Source: Flavobacterium odoriferum (GTDB taxonomy: Bacteria; Bacteroidota; Bacteroidia; Flavobacteriales; Flavobacteriaceae). Taken from it: 64,000 nt of DNA. Every line of letters starts with the position of its first letter. The first letter of the stretch is position 1. The DNA lies in contig NZ_JAMKFA010000008.1 in the NCBI RefSeq assembly GCF_025499515.1, forward strand, positions 80,001 through 144,000, read 5' to 3'. Positions 18,621-26,303 of this stretch are shown here, one piece after another. A program made the position numbers and the translations under genes. Below the pieces are notes generated by a model, which made no database searches, had not been told where the DNA came from, and saw only the letters and a list, made by a program, of their open reading frames with translations.

Positions 18621-19244
18621 TTAAGATTCTTTTTTTGAGATTTCGTCTCTAATTTTTGCTGCTTTTTCGTAGTCTTCGTTTTGCACAGCTTCGTCTAGTT
18701 TTTCGTATAATTCTTTTAGCGAATAGCCTGAATAACTATCGGCAGGAACAACTACGTCTTCTTGTCCAAAAGTTTCTGGAGTAGAAAGAATGTCATCGTT
18801 TTCTTGGTTTTCTGCATTTTCTGAAGGATTGATGCTTAGGTAAATTCCGGCTTTATCTAAAATGTTTTTGTAAGTAAAAATAGGAGCATTAAAGCGTAAC
18901 GCTAAAGCAATCGCATCCGAAGTTCTGGCATCGATAATTTCTTCGATTTTGTCTCTTTCGCAAATAATACTTGAGTAGAAAACACCATCGACTAACTTAT
19001 GAATAATCACTTGTTTTACCACGATGTCAAATCGGTCAGCAAAACTTTTAAATAAATCGTGTGTAAGTGGGCGAGGTGGCTTGATTTCTTTTTCTAAAGC
19101 AATAGCAATAGATTGCGCTTCAAAAGCACCAATAACAATAGGTAGTTTTCGATCACCATCCACTTCATTTAAGATTAAGGCATAAGCTCCGTTTTGCGTT
19201 TGGCTATAGGAAATACCTTTTATAGTTAATTTTACTAAACTCAT
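18621..19244 (-). CDS. Bifunctional nuclease family protein (DUF151) with UVR motif
   Basis: A 207-residue protein. Residues 1-130 match the bifunctional nuclease (BFN/DUF151) fold: VKLTIKGISYSQTQNGAYAL, LPIVIGAFEAQSIAIALE and ARTSDAIALALRFNAPIFTY. The last 40 residues (SLKELYEKLDEAVQNEDYEK) are a UVR motif of the UvrB/UvrC interaction type, often used for protein-protein contact. Plant and bacterial members have been reported to have RNase and DNase activity, but the physiological role is unclear. It lies between the etfAB operon, ended by its own terminator, and the nucleoside permease. A perfect 11-bp hairpin lies in its upstream region. Confidence 0.88.
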   Translation of the reverse strand: MSLVKLTIKGISYSQTQNGAYALILNEVDGDRKLPIVIGAFEAQSIAIALEKEIKPPRPLTHDLFKSFADRFDIVVKQVIIHKLVDGVFYSSIICERDKIEEIIDARTSDAIALALRFNAPIFTYKNILDKAGIYLSINPSENAENQENDDILSTPETFGQEDVVVPADSYSGYSLKELYEKLDEAVQNEDYEKAAKIRDEISKKES

Positions 19245-19311
19245 TTCAAATTGTTAATTATCATTTCTTTGATGTCTGATTTGGATTTTTAAACATCATC
19301 ACAAAGTCAGA

Positions 19312-19342
19312 AAATGGCTAACAGAAAAACGGTTAGCCATTT
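19312..19342. repeat. Perfect 11-bp inverted repeat in the leader of the nuclease gene
   Basis: AAATGGCTAAC (19312-19322) pairs exactly with GTTAGCCATTT (19332-19342) over a 9-base loop. It lies between the etfA terminator and the nuclease start, without a T tract, so an operator or leader structure is more likely than a terminator. Confidence 0.65.
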
Positions 19343-19352
19343 GCTCCAAAAA

Positions 19353-19386
19353 TAAAAAAAAGAGCTATCTAAACAAAGATAACTCT
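19353..19386 (-). terminator. Terminator of the etfBA operon
   Basis: AGAGCTATCT (19361-19370) pairs with AGATAACTCT (19377-19386) with one mismatch; on the minus strand the stem is followed by a T run (A run 19354-19361 on +). Confidence 0.75.
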
Positions 19387-19423
19387 AATTTTAATTTAAT
19401 ATATTTTTTAAACAACTATTTTA

Positions 19424-20392
19424 TTACGAGTTGCTTGCTTTAAATGCTTTTAATTTTTCAATTAATTGAGGTACTACAGTGAAAGCATCACCTACAACAC
19501 CATAATCAGCTACTTTAAAGAAAGGAGCTTCTGGGTCTGTGTTGATAACTACTTTTACTTTTGAAGAGTTGATACCTGCAATGTGTTGGATTGCTCCAGA
19601 GATTCCAACTGCAATGTACAAGTTAGAAGCTACTGGTTTTCCAGTTTGTCCAACGTGCTCACTGTGAGGTCTCCATCCGATGTCAGAAACTGGTTTAGAA
19701 CATGCCGTTGCAGCACCTAAAACAGAAGCTAATTCTTCAATCATTCCCCAGTTTTCTGGACCTTTCATTCCACGACCAGCAGAAACTACGATTTCAGCAT
19801 CAGCGATAGTTACTTTTCCAGTTACTTTTTCTACGTTTTCAACTTTGATTCCGAAATCAGCATCATTTAATGATGGTGCGAAACTTTCTTCAGTCATAGC
19901 AGCAGCATTTTCTACTAATCCGAAAGAGTTTTTAGCAATTCCTAATACTTTTACTGGAGTTGAAATTTCAGTAATATTGAAAGCTTTGTTTGAGAAAGCA
20001 GTTCTTTTCACTTGGAAAGGCGAAGTACTTTCTGGTAACGCTACAACATTTGAAGCATAACCTGCTTCTAAAGCTACCGCTACAAGCGGTGCTAAATATA
20101 AACTATCTGTTGTTGAAGAAACTAATACAATTTGAGTTCCTTCTTTTTTAGCCGCTTGAGCAATTACATCAGCATATGCTTTTGCGCTAAAGTTGTTTAA
20201 TTTATCGTTAGAAACGTTTAAAACTTTGTCTACTCCGTAAGCCGCTAAAGCACTGTTGTCAGAGTTGTTGATAGTTACAGCGGTAACTGTTGTTCCCATT
20301 GAAGCAGCTACTTTTTTTGCGTAAGAAGCTAATTCGAATGCTACTTTTTTAATTTTTCCTTCTGCTGATTCAGCATATATTAATATCGACAT
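19424..20392 (-). CDS. etfA: Electron transfer flavoprotein subunit alpha
   Basis: EtfA binds FAD and, with EtfB, accepts electrons from acyl-CoA and other dehydrogenases and passes them to the quinone pool. The 322-residue length is normal. The N-terminal half is the ETF alpha/beta fold; the C-terminal FAD domain is clear from [40 protein letters not shown] [20 protein letters not shown], and [16 protein letters not shown] followed by [20 protein letters not shown]. It follows etfB by 25 bases and ends at a hairpin terminator. The divergent pdhB gene upstream of etfB makes this a block of central energy metabolism. Confidence 0.97.
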   Translation of the reverse strand: MSILIYAESAEGKIKKVAFELASYAKKVAASMGTTVTAVTINNSDNSALAAYGVDKVLNVSNDKLNNFSAKAYADVIAQAAKKEGTQIVLVSSTTDSLYLAPLVAVALEAGYASNVVALPESTSPFQVKRTAFSNKAFNITEISTPVKVLGIAKNSFGLVENAAAMTEESFAPSLNDADFGIKVENVEKVTGKVTIADAEIVVSAGRGMKGPENWGMIEELASVLGAATACSKPVSDIGWRPHSEHVGQTGKPVASNLYIAVGISGAIQHIAGINSSKVKVVINTDPEAPFFKVADYGVVGDAFTVVPQLIEKLKAFKASNS

Positions 20393-20417
20393 GATTCTTT
20401 AATTTTTAGGTTTGAAA

Positions 20418-21164
20418 TTAGATAACTTTCGCTTCGTTATGTAATAAGTTAATTAACTCATCTAAATTGTCAGCATTTACTAATTTAACTGCTGATTTAG
20501 CAGCTGGTTTTTCAAATTTAACAGCTTTAGTTGCAGTTGCGTCTCCTGTTGGTTCTACTAAAGTTAAGGCTTTAGTTCTTGCCATCATGATTCCTCTCAT
20601 GTTTGGAATACGTAAGTCTTTTTCTTCTACTAAACCTTTTTGACCACCAATAATTAATGGTAAACCTGCAGAAATTGTTTCTTTTCCACCGTCAATTTCT
20701 CTAGTTACTTTTGCTTCGTTTCCGTTTACATCAATTCCAACACAAGCGTTTACGAAATTGTAACCTAATAATCCAGCAACCATTCCAGGAACCATTCCGC
20801 CATTATAGTCTAATGATTCTTTTCCAGCAATTACTAAATCATAACCTCCGTTTTTAACAACTTCAGCTAATTGTTTTGCAACAAACATTCCGTCTGTTGG
20901 GTTTGCATTAATACGAATTGCTTCGTCTGCTCCAATTGCTAATGCTTTTCTTAAAGTTGCTTCAGCATCAGCTCCACCAACATTTACTACAGTAACATTT
21001 GCTCCTTGTTGCTCTTTAAACCAAATGGCTCTTGTTAAACCAAATTCATCATTAGGATTAATTACAAATTGAACACCGTTAGTGTCAAACTCACTGTCAC
21101 CATTGACAAAATTAATCTTTGAAGTAGTATCAGGTACGTGACTGATGCAAACTAATATTTTCAT
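20418..21164 (-). CDS. etfB: Electron transfer flavoprotein subunit beta
   Basis: Beta subunit of the electron transfer flavoprotein, 248 residues from ATG 21164 (MKILVCISHVPDTTSKINF); the longer frame from 21236 passes through the promoter and is rejected. Family features: NPNDEFGLTRAIWFKEQ, GADEAIRINANPTDGMFVAK, the DLVIAGKESLDYNGGMVPGM block, and the recognition-loop region RIPNMRGIMMARTK that contacts partner dehydrogenases. The C-terminal tail is rich in Ala, Lys and Val as often seen in Bacteroidota. First gene of the etfBA operon, with a TATTTTTG element 35 bases before the start. Confidence 0.96.
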   Translation of the reverse strand: MKILVCISHVPDTTSKINFVNGDSEFDTNGVQFVINPNDEFGLTRAIWFKEQQGANVTVVNVGGADAEATLRKALAIGADEAIRINANPTDGMFVAKQLAEVVKNGGYDLVIAGKESLDYNGGMVPGMVAGLLGYNFVNACVGIDVNGNEAKVTREIDGGKETISAGLPLIIGGQKGLVEEKDLRIPNMRGIMMARTKALTLVEPTGDATATKAVKFEKPAAKSAVKLVNADNLDELINLLHNEAKVI

Positions 21165-21198
21165 TTTTATGTATTTTGTTAGTGAATATTTTCTGTCC

Positions 21199-21206
21199 CA
21201 AAAATA
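21199..21206 (-). promoter_or_regulatory. etfBA -7 promoter element
   Basis: Reading the minus strand, TATTTTTG matches TAnnTTTG 35 bases before the etfB ATG. No clear -33 TTTG was found at standard spacing. Confidence 0.45.
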
Positions 21207-21400
21207 CAAAATAATTTCTAAATAAAAACTATGCACGCATAATAAATATGGTTTTCTTATAAAAATTAGCTTTTTTTTAGGAATAGTTTAATTGCATGGT
21301 TATGTTTTATGTTTTGATTGAATATTTTTAACGCTAAAACGTTTTAGTAGAAAGTGTTGCCATTTTTTTTAATAACGAATTAGAATAATTATATTTTTCT

Positions 21401-21408
21401 TACTTTTG
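21401..21408 (+). promoter_or_regulatory. pdhB -7 promoter element
   Basis: TACTTTTG matches TAnnTTTG, 29 bases before the pdhB ATG at 21438. The -33 box is not recognisable. Confidence 0.5.
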
Positions 21409-21437
21409 CCAATCATAATTCAAAAGAAATTAATTTC

Positions 21438-22415
21438 ATGAGAACGATACAATTTAGAGAAGCTATTTGTGAAGCGATGAGCGAAGAAATGCGTCGCGAT
21501 GAATCAATATATTTAATGGGTGAAGAAGTAGCAGAATATAATGGAGCATACAAAGCTTCAAAAGGGATGCTAGATGAATTTGGACCAAAACGTGTAATTG
21601 ATACTCCTATCGCAGAGTTAGGATTTGCAGGAATCGCTGTAGGTTCTGCTATGAATGGGAATCGTCCTATTGTAGAATTCATGACGTTCAACTTCTCATT
21701 AGTAGGAATTGACCAAATTATCAACAACGCAGCAAAAATGCGTCAAATGTCTGCTGGACAATTTCCAATGCCAATGGTATTTAGAGGTCCAACAGCTTCT
21801 GCAGGTCAGTTAGGCGCAACACACTCACAAGCTTTTGAAAACTGGTTTGCTAACACACCAGGATTAAAAGTAGTAGTTCCTTCTTCTGTTTACGATGCAA
21901 AAGGTTTATTAAAATCAGCTATTCGTGATAATGATCCAGTTATTTTCATGGAGTCAGAACAAATGTATGGTGATAAAGGTGAAGTGCCAGAAGGAGAATA
22001 TACGATTCCATTAGGTGTTGCTGATATCAAGAGAGAAGGTACAGATGTTACAATTGTTTCATTTGGTAAAATCATTAAAGAAGCTTACGCTGCTGCTGAT
22101 GAATTAGCAAAAGAAAATATTTCTTGTGAAATTATCGATTTAAGAACCGTTCGTCCTATGGATTACGATGCGATTTTAAATTCGGTTAAAAAAACAAACA
22201 GATTAGTAGTTTTAGAAGAAGCTTGGCCATTTGCTTCAGTTGCTTCTGAGATAACTTATATGGTACAAGAAAAAGCATTTGATTACTTAGATGCTCCAGT
22301 TCAAAGAATTACAACAGCTGATACTCCAGCGCCTTATTCACCAACTCTTTTAAAAGAATGGTTGCCTAATGCGCAGGATGTAATTAAGGCAGTTAAAAAA
22401 GTTTTATACAAATAA
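21438..22415 (+). CDS. pdhB: Pyruvate dehydrogenase E1 component, subunit beta
   Basis: Beta subunit of the thiamine-diphosphate E1 of an alpha2-beta2 2-oxoacid dehydrogenase complex, 325 residues. Motifs: REAICEAMSEEMRRDESIYL at the N-terminus, the conserved DTPIAELGFAGIAVGSAM, FRGPTASAGQLGATHSQ, and EEAWPFASVASEITYMVQE near the C-terminus. The sequence is closest in pattern to pyruvate rather than branched-chain enzymes, consistent with Flavobacteria, where the alpha subunit (pdhA) and E2 (pdhC) are encoded elsewhere. It has its own promoter and terminator and stands divergent from etfBA. Oxoacid specificity rests on family knowledge, not on residues I can verify here. Confidence 0.93.
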   Translation: MRTIQFREAICEAMSEEMRRDESIYLMGEEVAEYNGAYKASKGMLDEFGPKRVIDTPIAELGFAGIAVGSAMNGNRPIVEFMTFNFSLVGIDQIINNAAKMRQMSAGQFPMPMVFRGPTASAGQLGATHSQAFENWFANTPGLKVVVPSSVYDAKGLLKSAIRDNDPVIFMESEQMYGDKGEVPEGEYTIPLGVADIKREGTDVTIVSFGKIIKEAYAAADELAKENISCEIIDLRTVRPMDYDAILNSVKKTNRLVVLEEAWPFASVASEITYMVQEKAFDYLDAPVQRITTADTPAPYSPTLLKEWLPNAQDVIKAVKKVLYK

Positions 22416-22438
22416 GAAATAACTTATTATATTTGAAG

Positions 22439-22472
22439 CTTCATCAGTACTATTCTGATGAAGTTTTTTTTT
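22439..22472 (+). terminator. Terminator after pdhB
   Basis: CTTCATCAG (22439-22447), 7-base loop, CTGATGAAG (22455-22463), then T9 (22464-22472). It ends only five bases before the next ATG, so the DUF5686 gene must be reached by readthrough or have a start site inside the terminator. Confidence 0.88.
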
Positions 22473-22477
22473 CTACT

Positions 22478-24961
22478 ATGAAGGCAAAAATTATTCTACT
22501 CTTTTTATTTTTTTCTGCTGCACTTTTAGGACAAACTAAAGTGGGCGGAAAGGTTGTTGATGACTTTGGCGACCCAGTTGCATTTGCAAACGTGATTTTT
22601 AAAAACTCAAAAGAAGGCGTTATTACTGACGAAAATGGAAATTTCTATTTTGAGTCTAAAGATAATTATTCAACACTTGTGGTTTCATTTGTGGGGTATC
22701 AAACCAAAGAAATAAAGTTAAAACCAGGTTTGAATACAGGTCTAAAAATAGAGTTGGTTTATGGTACCGAACTTAAAGAAGTGGTTGTATACACAGGTAA
22801 AACTTCCAAAAAAAATAACCCAGCTTTAGATATTTTGAGAAAAATTTGGGAACGTCGTAGAAAGAACGGTCTTAAAATGTTTAAGCAATATGAATATGAA
22901 AAATATGAAAAGGTAGAATTTGACTTAAATACAATCGATTCCGCTTTCATGAATAGTAAAGTGTTTAAAGGAATGGAATTTGTTTTTGACCAAATTGACA
23001 CTTCAAGTATTTCCGGAAAAACCTATTTGCCTATTTTCATCAATGAAACACTAAGTGAAGTTTATGGTGACAATGAAGCTAAAAAAACTAAAGAAATTAC
23101 AAAAGCCAATAAAAATTCAGGATTTGGTTCAGGTGATGGAGTTAATACATTCATCAAAGATTTATATGCTGATTTTGATATCTATGACAATTATTTAAAG
23201 TTTTTTGATAAAGATTTCGTAAGCCCATTGTCAAGAACAGGTATTAATGTATACAATTATGTGTTAAACGATAGTATGTTTATTGATAATAAGTGGTGCT
23301 ACAATATTGTGTATTATCCAAGACGTAAAAACGAATTAACTTTTAAAGGTGATTTTTGGGTAAACGATACCACTTTTGCAATCAAGAAAATCAATTTGGA
23401 AGCAAGTAAAAGTGCAAATATCAACTGGGTTAAAGAAATTTATATTGAGCAAGAATACGAAGTAATGAACGATTCTGTTTTCTTGTTGAAAAGAGATTAC
23501 ATGATGTCCGATTTTAGCTTTTCTAAAAAAGAAGAATCAAAAGGAGTTTATGGGAAACGTACTACTCTAGCTAAAAATCATAAGTTTGATATTAAAAAAG
23601 ACGATAAATTCTATAAACAAGAAGTCAATTTCTATGATAATGCTGTTTTCAACAAACCCGACGAATATTGGGAAGCCAATCGATTTGAAGCTTTAAATAA
23701 AAACGAAGCTGGAATTTACAAAATGCTTGATACTTTAAAAGAAGTGCCTCGTTTTAAAAGAATTTACAGTCTTGCCTCAATTTTAGGAAGTGGTTATATC
23801 GAAATTCCAAAACTCAAATTAGATTATGGACCAATTTTCTCAACTTTTGGTTACAACGATGTAGAAGGACAACGAATAAGAGTTGGAGGTAGAACCTATT
23901 TTGGACCTAATGACAAATGGAGAATTCAAGGTTACACAGCCTATGGATTTAGAGATAATCAATTCAAATACGGAATTTCTGGTAGATGGATGGTAAATCC
24001 AAACAATCGACTTATTTTATCGCTAGGAAATCGTCGCGATGTTGAGCAAATGGGTGTAAGTTTAACTACTTCAAACGATGTTTTAGGAAGAAGCTTTGCT
24101 TCGTCAGCACTTTTTGCAAGTGGTGTAAATAATCAATTAACTTCTGTAAATCTTACAACTTTAGGATTTGAAATAGAGCCGGCAAAGAATTTTACTTTTC
24201 AAACGAATTTAACGTACAGAACATTAAAATCAGCATCAAGCGAATTTAGTTTGGATTATTACACAGATTTATCTCAAACCGAAATTAAGAGCCAAGTAAA
24301 ACAATCGGAAATAAATTTTGTAGCTGAATACACTCCAAAACGAAAAACTGTTGGTTATGGTGTGGATCGTATGGATGTAGATTTCAATTATGCTCGTTTT
24401 TTTGTAAGTTATAGTAACGGCTTAAAAGGGGTTTTAAATAGTGATTTTAATTATCAAAAACTACAACTGTATTATCGTCAACCTACTTTAATTGGTGGTT
24501 TCGGAAGATTGTTTACTACTTTTGAAACTGGAAAAATTTTTGGCGAAGTACCATTAGGTTTAATGGGGGTAATCCCTGGAAATCAATCTTGGTTTGTAAT
24601 CGAAAATACATACAATTTGTTAGATTACTACGATTTTGTGGCAGATGAATATGCTTCGTTACATTTAGAACATCATTTTAACGGAAGATTGTTTTCGAGA
24701 GTGCCGCTTTTAAGAAAACTAAACCTTCGCGAAATTATAGGTATCAAAGGTGTTTACGGTAGAGTTTCTGATGAAAATGTAATGTTAAATGCTTCAGGGT
24801 TAACTTATGTTGCTCCAGAAGATATTTACTGGGAATACCACGCAGGAGTTGGAAACATCTTCAAAGTATTGCGTGTCGATTTTGCTTGGAGAGGAAGTTA
24901 CTTAGAAATGCCAGATGCTAGAAAATTTGCTATAAGAGCTTCATTTGGATTCTATTTCTAA
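22478..24961 (+). CDS. DUF5686 outer-membrane protein with carboxypeptidase-like regulatory domain
   Basis: An 827-residue exported protein. ATG 22478 gives the signal peptide MKAKIILLFLFFSAALLGQ. Residues about 22-105 are a carboxypeptidase-regulatory-like beta-sandwich (VGGKVVDDFGDPVAFANVIF, TDENGNFYFES, VSFVGYQTKEIKL). The rest is the DUF5686 family: an N-terminal soluble part followed by beta-strand-rich sequence from residue about 450 that ends in aromatic ...ASFGFYF, as expected of an outer-membrane barrel. Family function is not established; the domain order resembles that of TonB-dependent receptors without a plug. The stop overlaps the start of the DNA glycosylase gene (TAATG), so the two are translationally coupled. 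Confidence 0.88.
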   Translation: MKAKIILLFLFFSAALLGQTKVGGKVVDDFGDPVAFANVIFKNSKEGVITDENGNFYFESKDNYSTLVVSFVGYQTKEIKLKPGLNTGLKIELVYGTELKEVVVYTGKTSKKNNPALDILRKIWERRRKNGLKMFKQYEYEKYEKVEFDLNTIDSAFMNSKVFKGMEFVFDQIDTSSISGKTYLPIFINETLSEVYGDNEAKKTKEITKANKNSGFGSGDGVNTFIKDLYADFDIYDNYLKFFDKDFVSPLSRTGINVYNYVLNDSMFIDNKWCYNIVYYPRRKNELTFKGDFWVNDTTFAIKKINLEASKSANINWVKEIYIEQEYEVMNDSVFLLKRDYMMSDFSFSKKEESKGVYGKRTTLAKNHKFDIKKDDKFYKQEVNFYDNAVFNKPDEYWEANRFEALNKNEAGIYKMLDTLKEVPRFKRIYSLASILGSGYIEIPKLKLDYGPIFSTFGYNDVEGQRIRVGGRTYFGPNDKWRIQGYTAYGFRDNQFKYGISGRWMVNPNNRLILSLGNRRDVEQMGVSLTTSNDVLGRSFASSALFASGVNNQLTSVNLTTLGFEIEPAKNFTFQTNLTYRTLKSASSEFSLDYYTDLSQTEIKSQVKQSEINFVAEYTPKRKTVGYGVDRMDVDFNYARFFVSYSNGLKGVLNSDFNYQKLQLYYRQPTLIGGFGRLFTTFETGKIFGEVPLGLMGVIPGNQSWFVIENTYNLLDYYDFVADEYASLHLEHHFNGRLFSRVPLLRKLNLREIIGIKGVYGRVSDENVMLNASGLTYVAPEDIYWEYHAGVGNIFKVLRVDFAWRGSYLEMPDARKFAIRASFGFYF

Positions 24962-25563
24962 TGGAAGAGGCAATTGAATATTTATATAAAAAAGACGATA
25001 TTTTTAAACAAATAAGTCAGCAATTTGGAATTCCTATTCAGCCAAAAAGACCACAAGGTTTTGAAACATTAGTGCTTCTAATTTTAGAGCAACAAGTTTC
25101 TATAGATTCCGCAAAGGCTACTTTTATCAAATTAAATACAGCAATTCCTGATTTTTCCGTTGAAAATGTATTTGCTTTTTCTGAGGAAAATTTCCGAACT
25201 TGTGGTGTAAGTCGACAAAAAACAAAATACATAAAAGCACTTGCTGAAGCCATTTTGTCAAAAGAATTGGATTTAGAGAGTTTGGCTTTTAAAGATGTTG
25301 AAGTTGTGCGACAAGAATTAATTAAAATCAAAGGCATCGGTAATTGGACTATTGATATTTATTTGATGTTTTGTTTAGAATCGCTTGATATTATTCCACT
25401 CGGAGATATTGCAGTTGTAAATACCATGAAAGAACTTTTAGATATTCATACTAAAGAAGAAATGGAAATCTATACTCAAAAATGGAAACCCTATCGCTCA
25501 GTAGCAACTTATTTTCTTTGGCACTATTACCTTGAAAAAAGAGGAAGAAAAATCACATATTAA
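24961..25563 (+). CDS. HhH-GPD family DNA glycosylase, AlkA-like (3-methyladenine type)
   Basis: A 200-residue base-excision DNA glycosylase. QGFETLVLLILEQQVSIDSA matches the first helices of the AlkA/MAG fold; LIKIKGIGNWTIDIYLMFCL is the helix-hairpin-helix; and PLGDIAVVNTMKELL supplies the catalytic aspartate in the GD position. It should remove alkylated purines such as 3-methyladenine. It lacks the N-terminal AlkA domain, as many short bacterial MAG-type enzymes do. The start codon overlaps the stop of the DUF5686 gene by one base, an arrangement without obvious functional logic. It ends 95 bases before inorganic pyrophosphatase. Confidence 0.88.
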   Translation: MEEAIEYLYKKDDIFKQISQQFGIPIQPKRPQGFETLVLLILEQQVSIDSAKATFIKLNTAIPDFSVENVFAFSEENFRTCGVSRQKTKYIKALAEAILSKELDLESLAFKDVEVVRQELIKIKGIGNWTIDIYLMFCLESLDIIPLGDIAVVNTMKELLDIHTKEEMEIYTQKWKPYRSVATYFLWHYYLEKRGRKITY

Positions 25564-25599
25564 ATCTTTGTAAAATCTATACTTTTTTTGCAAAACTCT

Positions 25600-25631
25600 T
25601 TTGTTTCTCATGTTTTATAGTGGTAACTTTG
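25600..25631 (+). promoter_or_regulatory. ppa promoter
   Basis: TTTG (25600-25603), 20 bases, TAACTTTG (25624-25631), followed by CACCCG, the same post-box sequence as rRNA promoters P1 and P3 of this window. The ATG is 26 bases downstream. Confidence 0.75.
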
Positions 25632-25657
25632 CACCCGTTTTAAAAACATAAGATAAA

Positions 25658-26188
25658 ATGACAGCAGATAAAATTACTACATTTGATGTATTGATTGAGA
25701 TTCCAAGAGGAAGTAGAAACAAATACGAATACGATTTTGAATTAAAAAGAATGCGTTTTGACAGAATGTTATTTTCGTCAATGATGTATCCAGCAGATTA
25801 CGGATTTATTCCAGAAACGTTAGCATTAGATGGTGATCCATTAGATGTTTTGGTTTTAGTTAACGAACCAACATTTCCAGGTTGTGTGATGGAAGTAAAA
25901 CCAATCGGTGTTTTCCACATGGCAGATGATAAAGGGCCAGATGAAAAAGTAATTTGTGTACCAGTTTCTGATCCAATTTGGAATAAATTAAACGATTTAA
26001 GTGATGTAAATCCACACTTAATCAAAGAAATTGAGCACTTTTTCCAAGTGTATAAAGATTTAGAAAACAAAAAAGTAGATGTTGAAGGTTGGGGTGACGT
26101 TAATGAAGCAAAAGAAATTTTGACAAAATGTACTAACCGTTTCAATGAAATCGAAAATAAACCAGAAGGATTGTTTAGTATTAAATAA
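25658..26188 (+). CDS. ppa: Inorganic pyrophosphatase, soluble (family I)
   Basis: Family I pyrophosphatase hydrolyses PPi to phosphate in the cytoplasm, pulling biosynthetic reactions forward. The 176-residue length is typical. Motifs: IEIPRGSRNKYEYD, the SSMMYPADYGFIPET block, and the signature DGDPLDVLVLV with three metal-binding aspartates; later EKVICVPVSDP and IEHFFQVYKDLENKKV complete the active site. It has a strong promoter and its own terminator. Directly downstream lies a membrane-bound pyrophosphatase, so the same substrate can either be burned or used for ion pumping. Confidence 0.97.
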   Translation: MTADKITTFDVLIEIPRGSRNKYEYDFELKRMRFDRMLFSSMMYPADYGFIPETLALDGDPLDVLVLVNEPTFPGCVMEVKPIGVFHMADDKGPDEKVICVPVSDPIWNKLNDLSDVNPHLIKEIEHFFQVYKDLENKKVDVEGWGDVNEAKEILTKCTNRFNEIENKPEGLFSIK

Positions 26189-26208
26189 TTTGTAGGTTCC
26201 TAATAAAT

Positions 26209-26245
26209 AAAAAGGCAGTATTTTTCTAAAAATATTGCCTTTTTT
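26209..26245 (+). terminator. Terminator after ppa
   Basis: A 17-base arm (26209-26225) pairs with 26228-26244 with a single G-U wobble and ends in a T run. It separates ppa from the membrane pyrophosphatase gene 59 bases on. Confidence 0.8.
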
Positions 26246-26303
26246 GTTTTATTTTCTTAATATTACCATAAAATTAACAAACACCAAAACTAATTTATAT
26301 TTT

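Noticed and set aside
19680..20060. 126-residue + strand ORF opposite etfA
   Set aside because: Antisense shadow of a well-conserved gene; low-complexity Thr/Ser/Phe composition.
25798..26145. 115-residue minus-strand ORF opposite ppa
   Set aside because: Shadow of the pyrophosphatase frame without independent signals.
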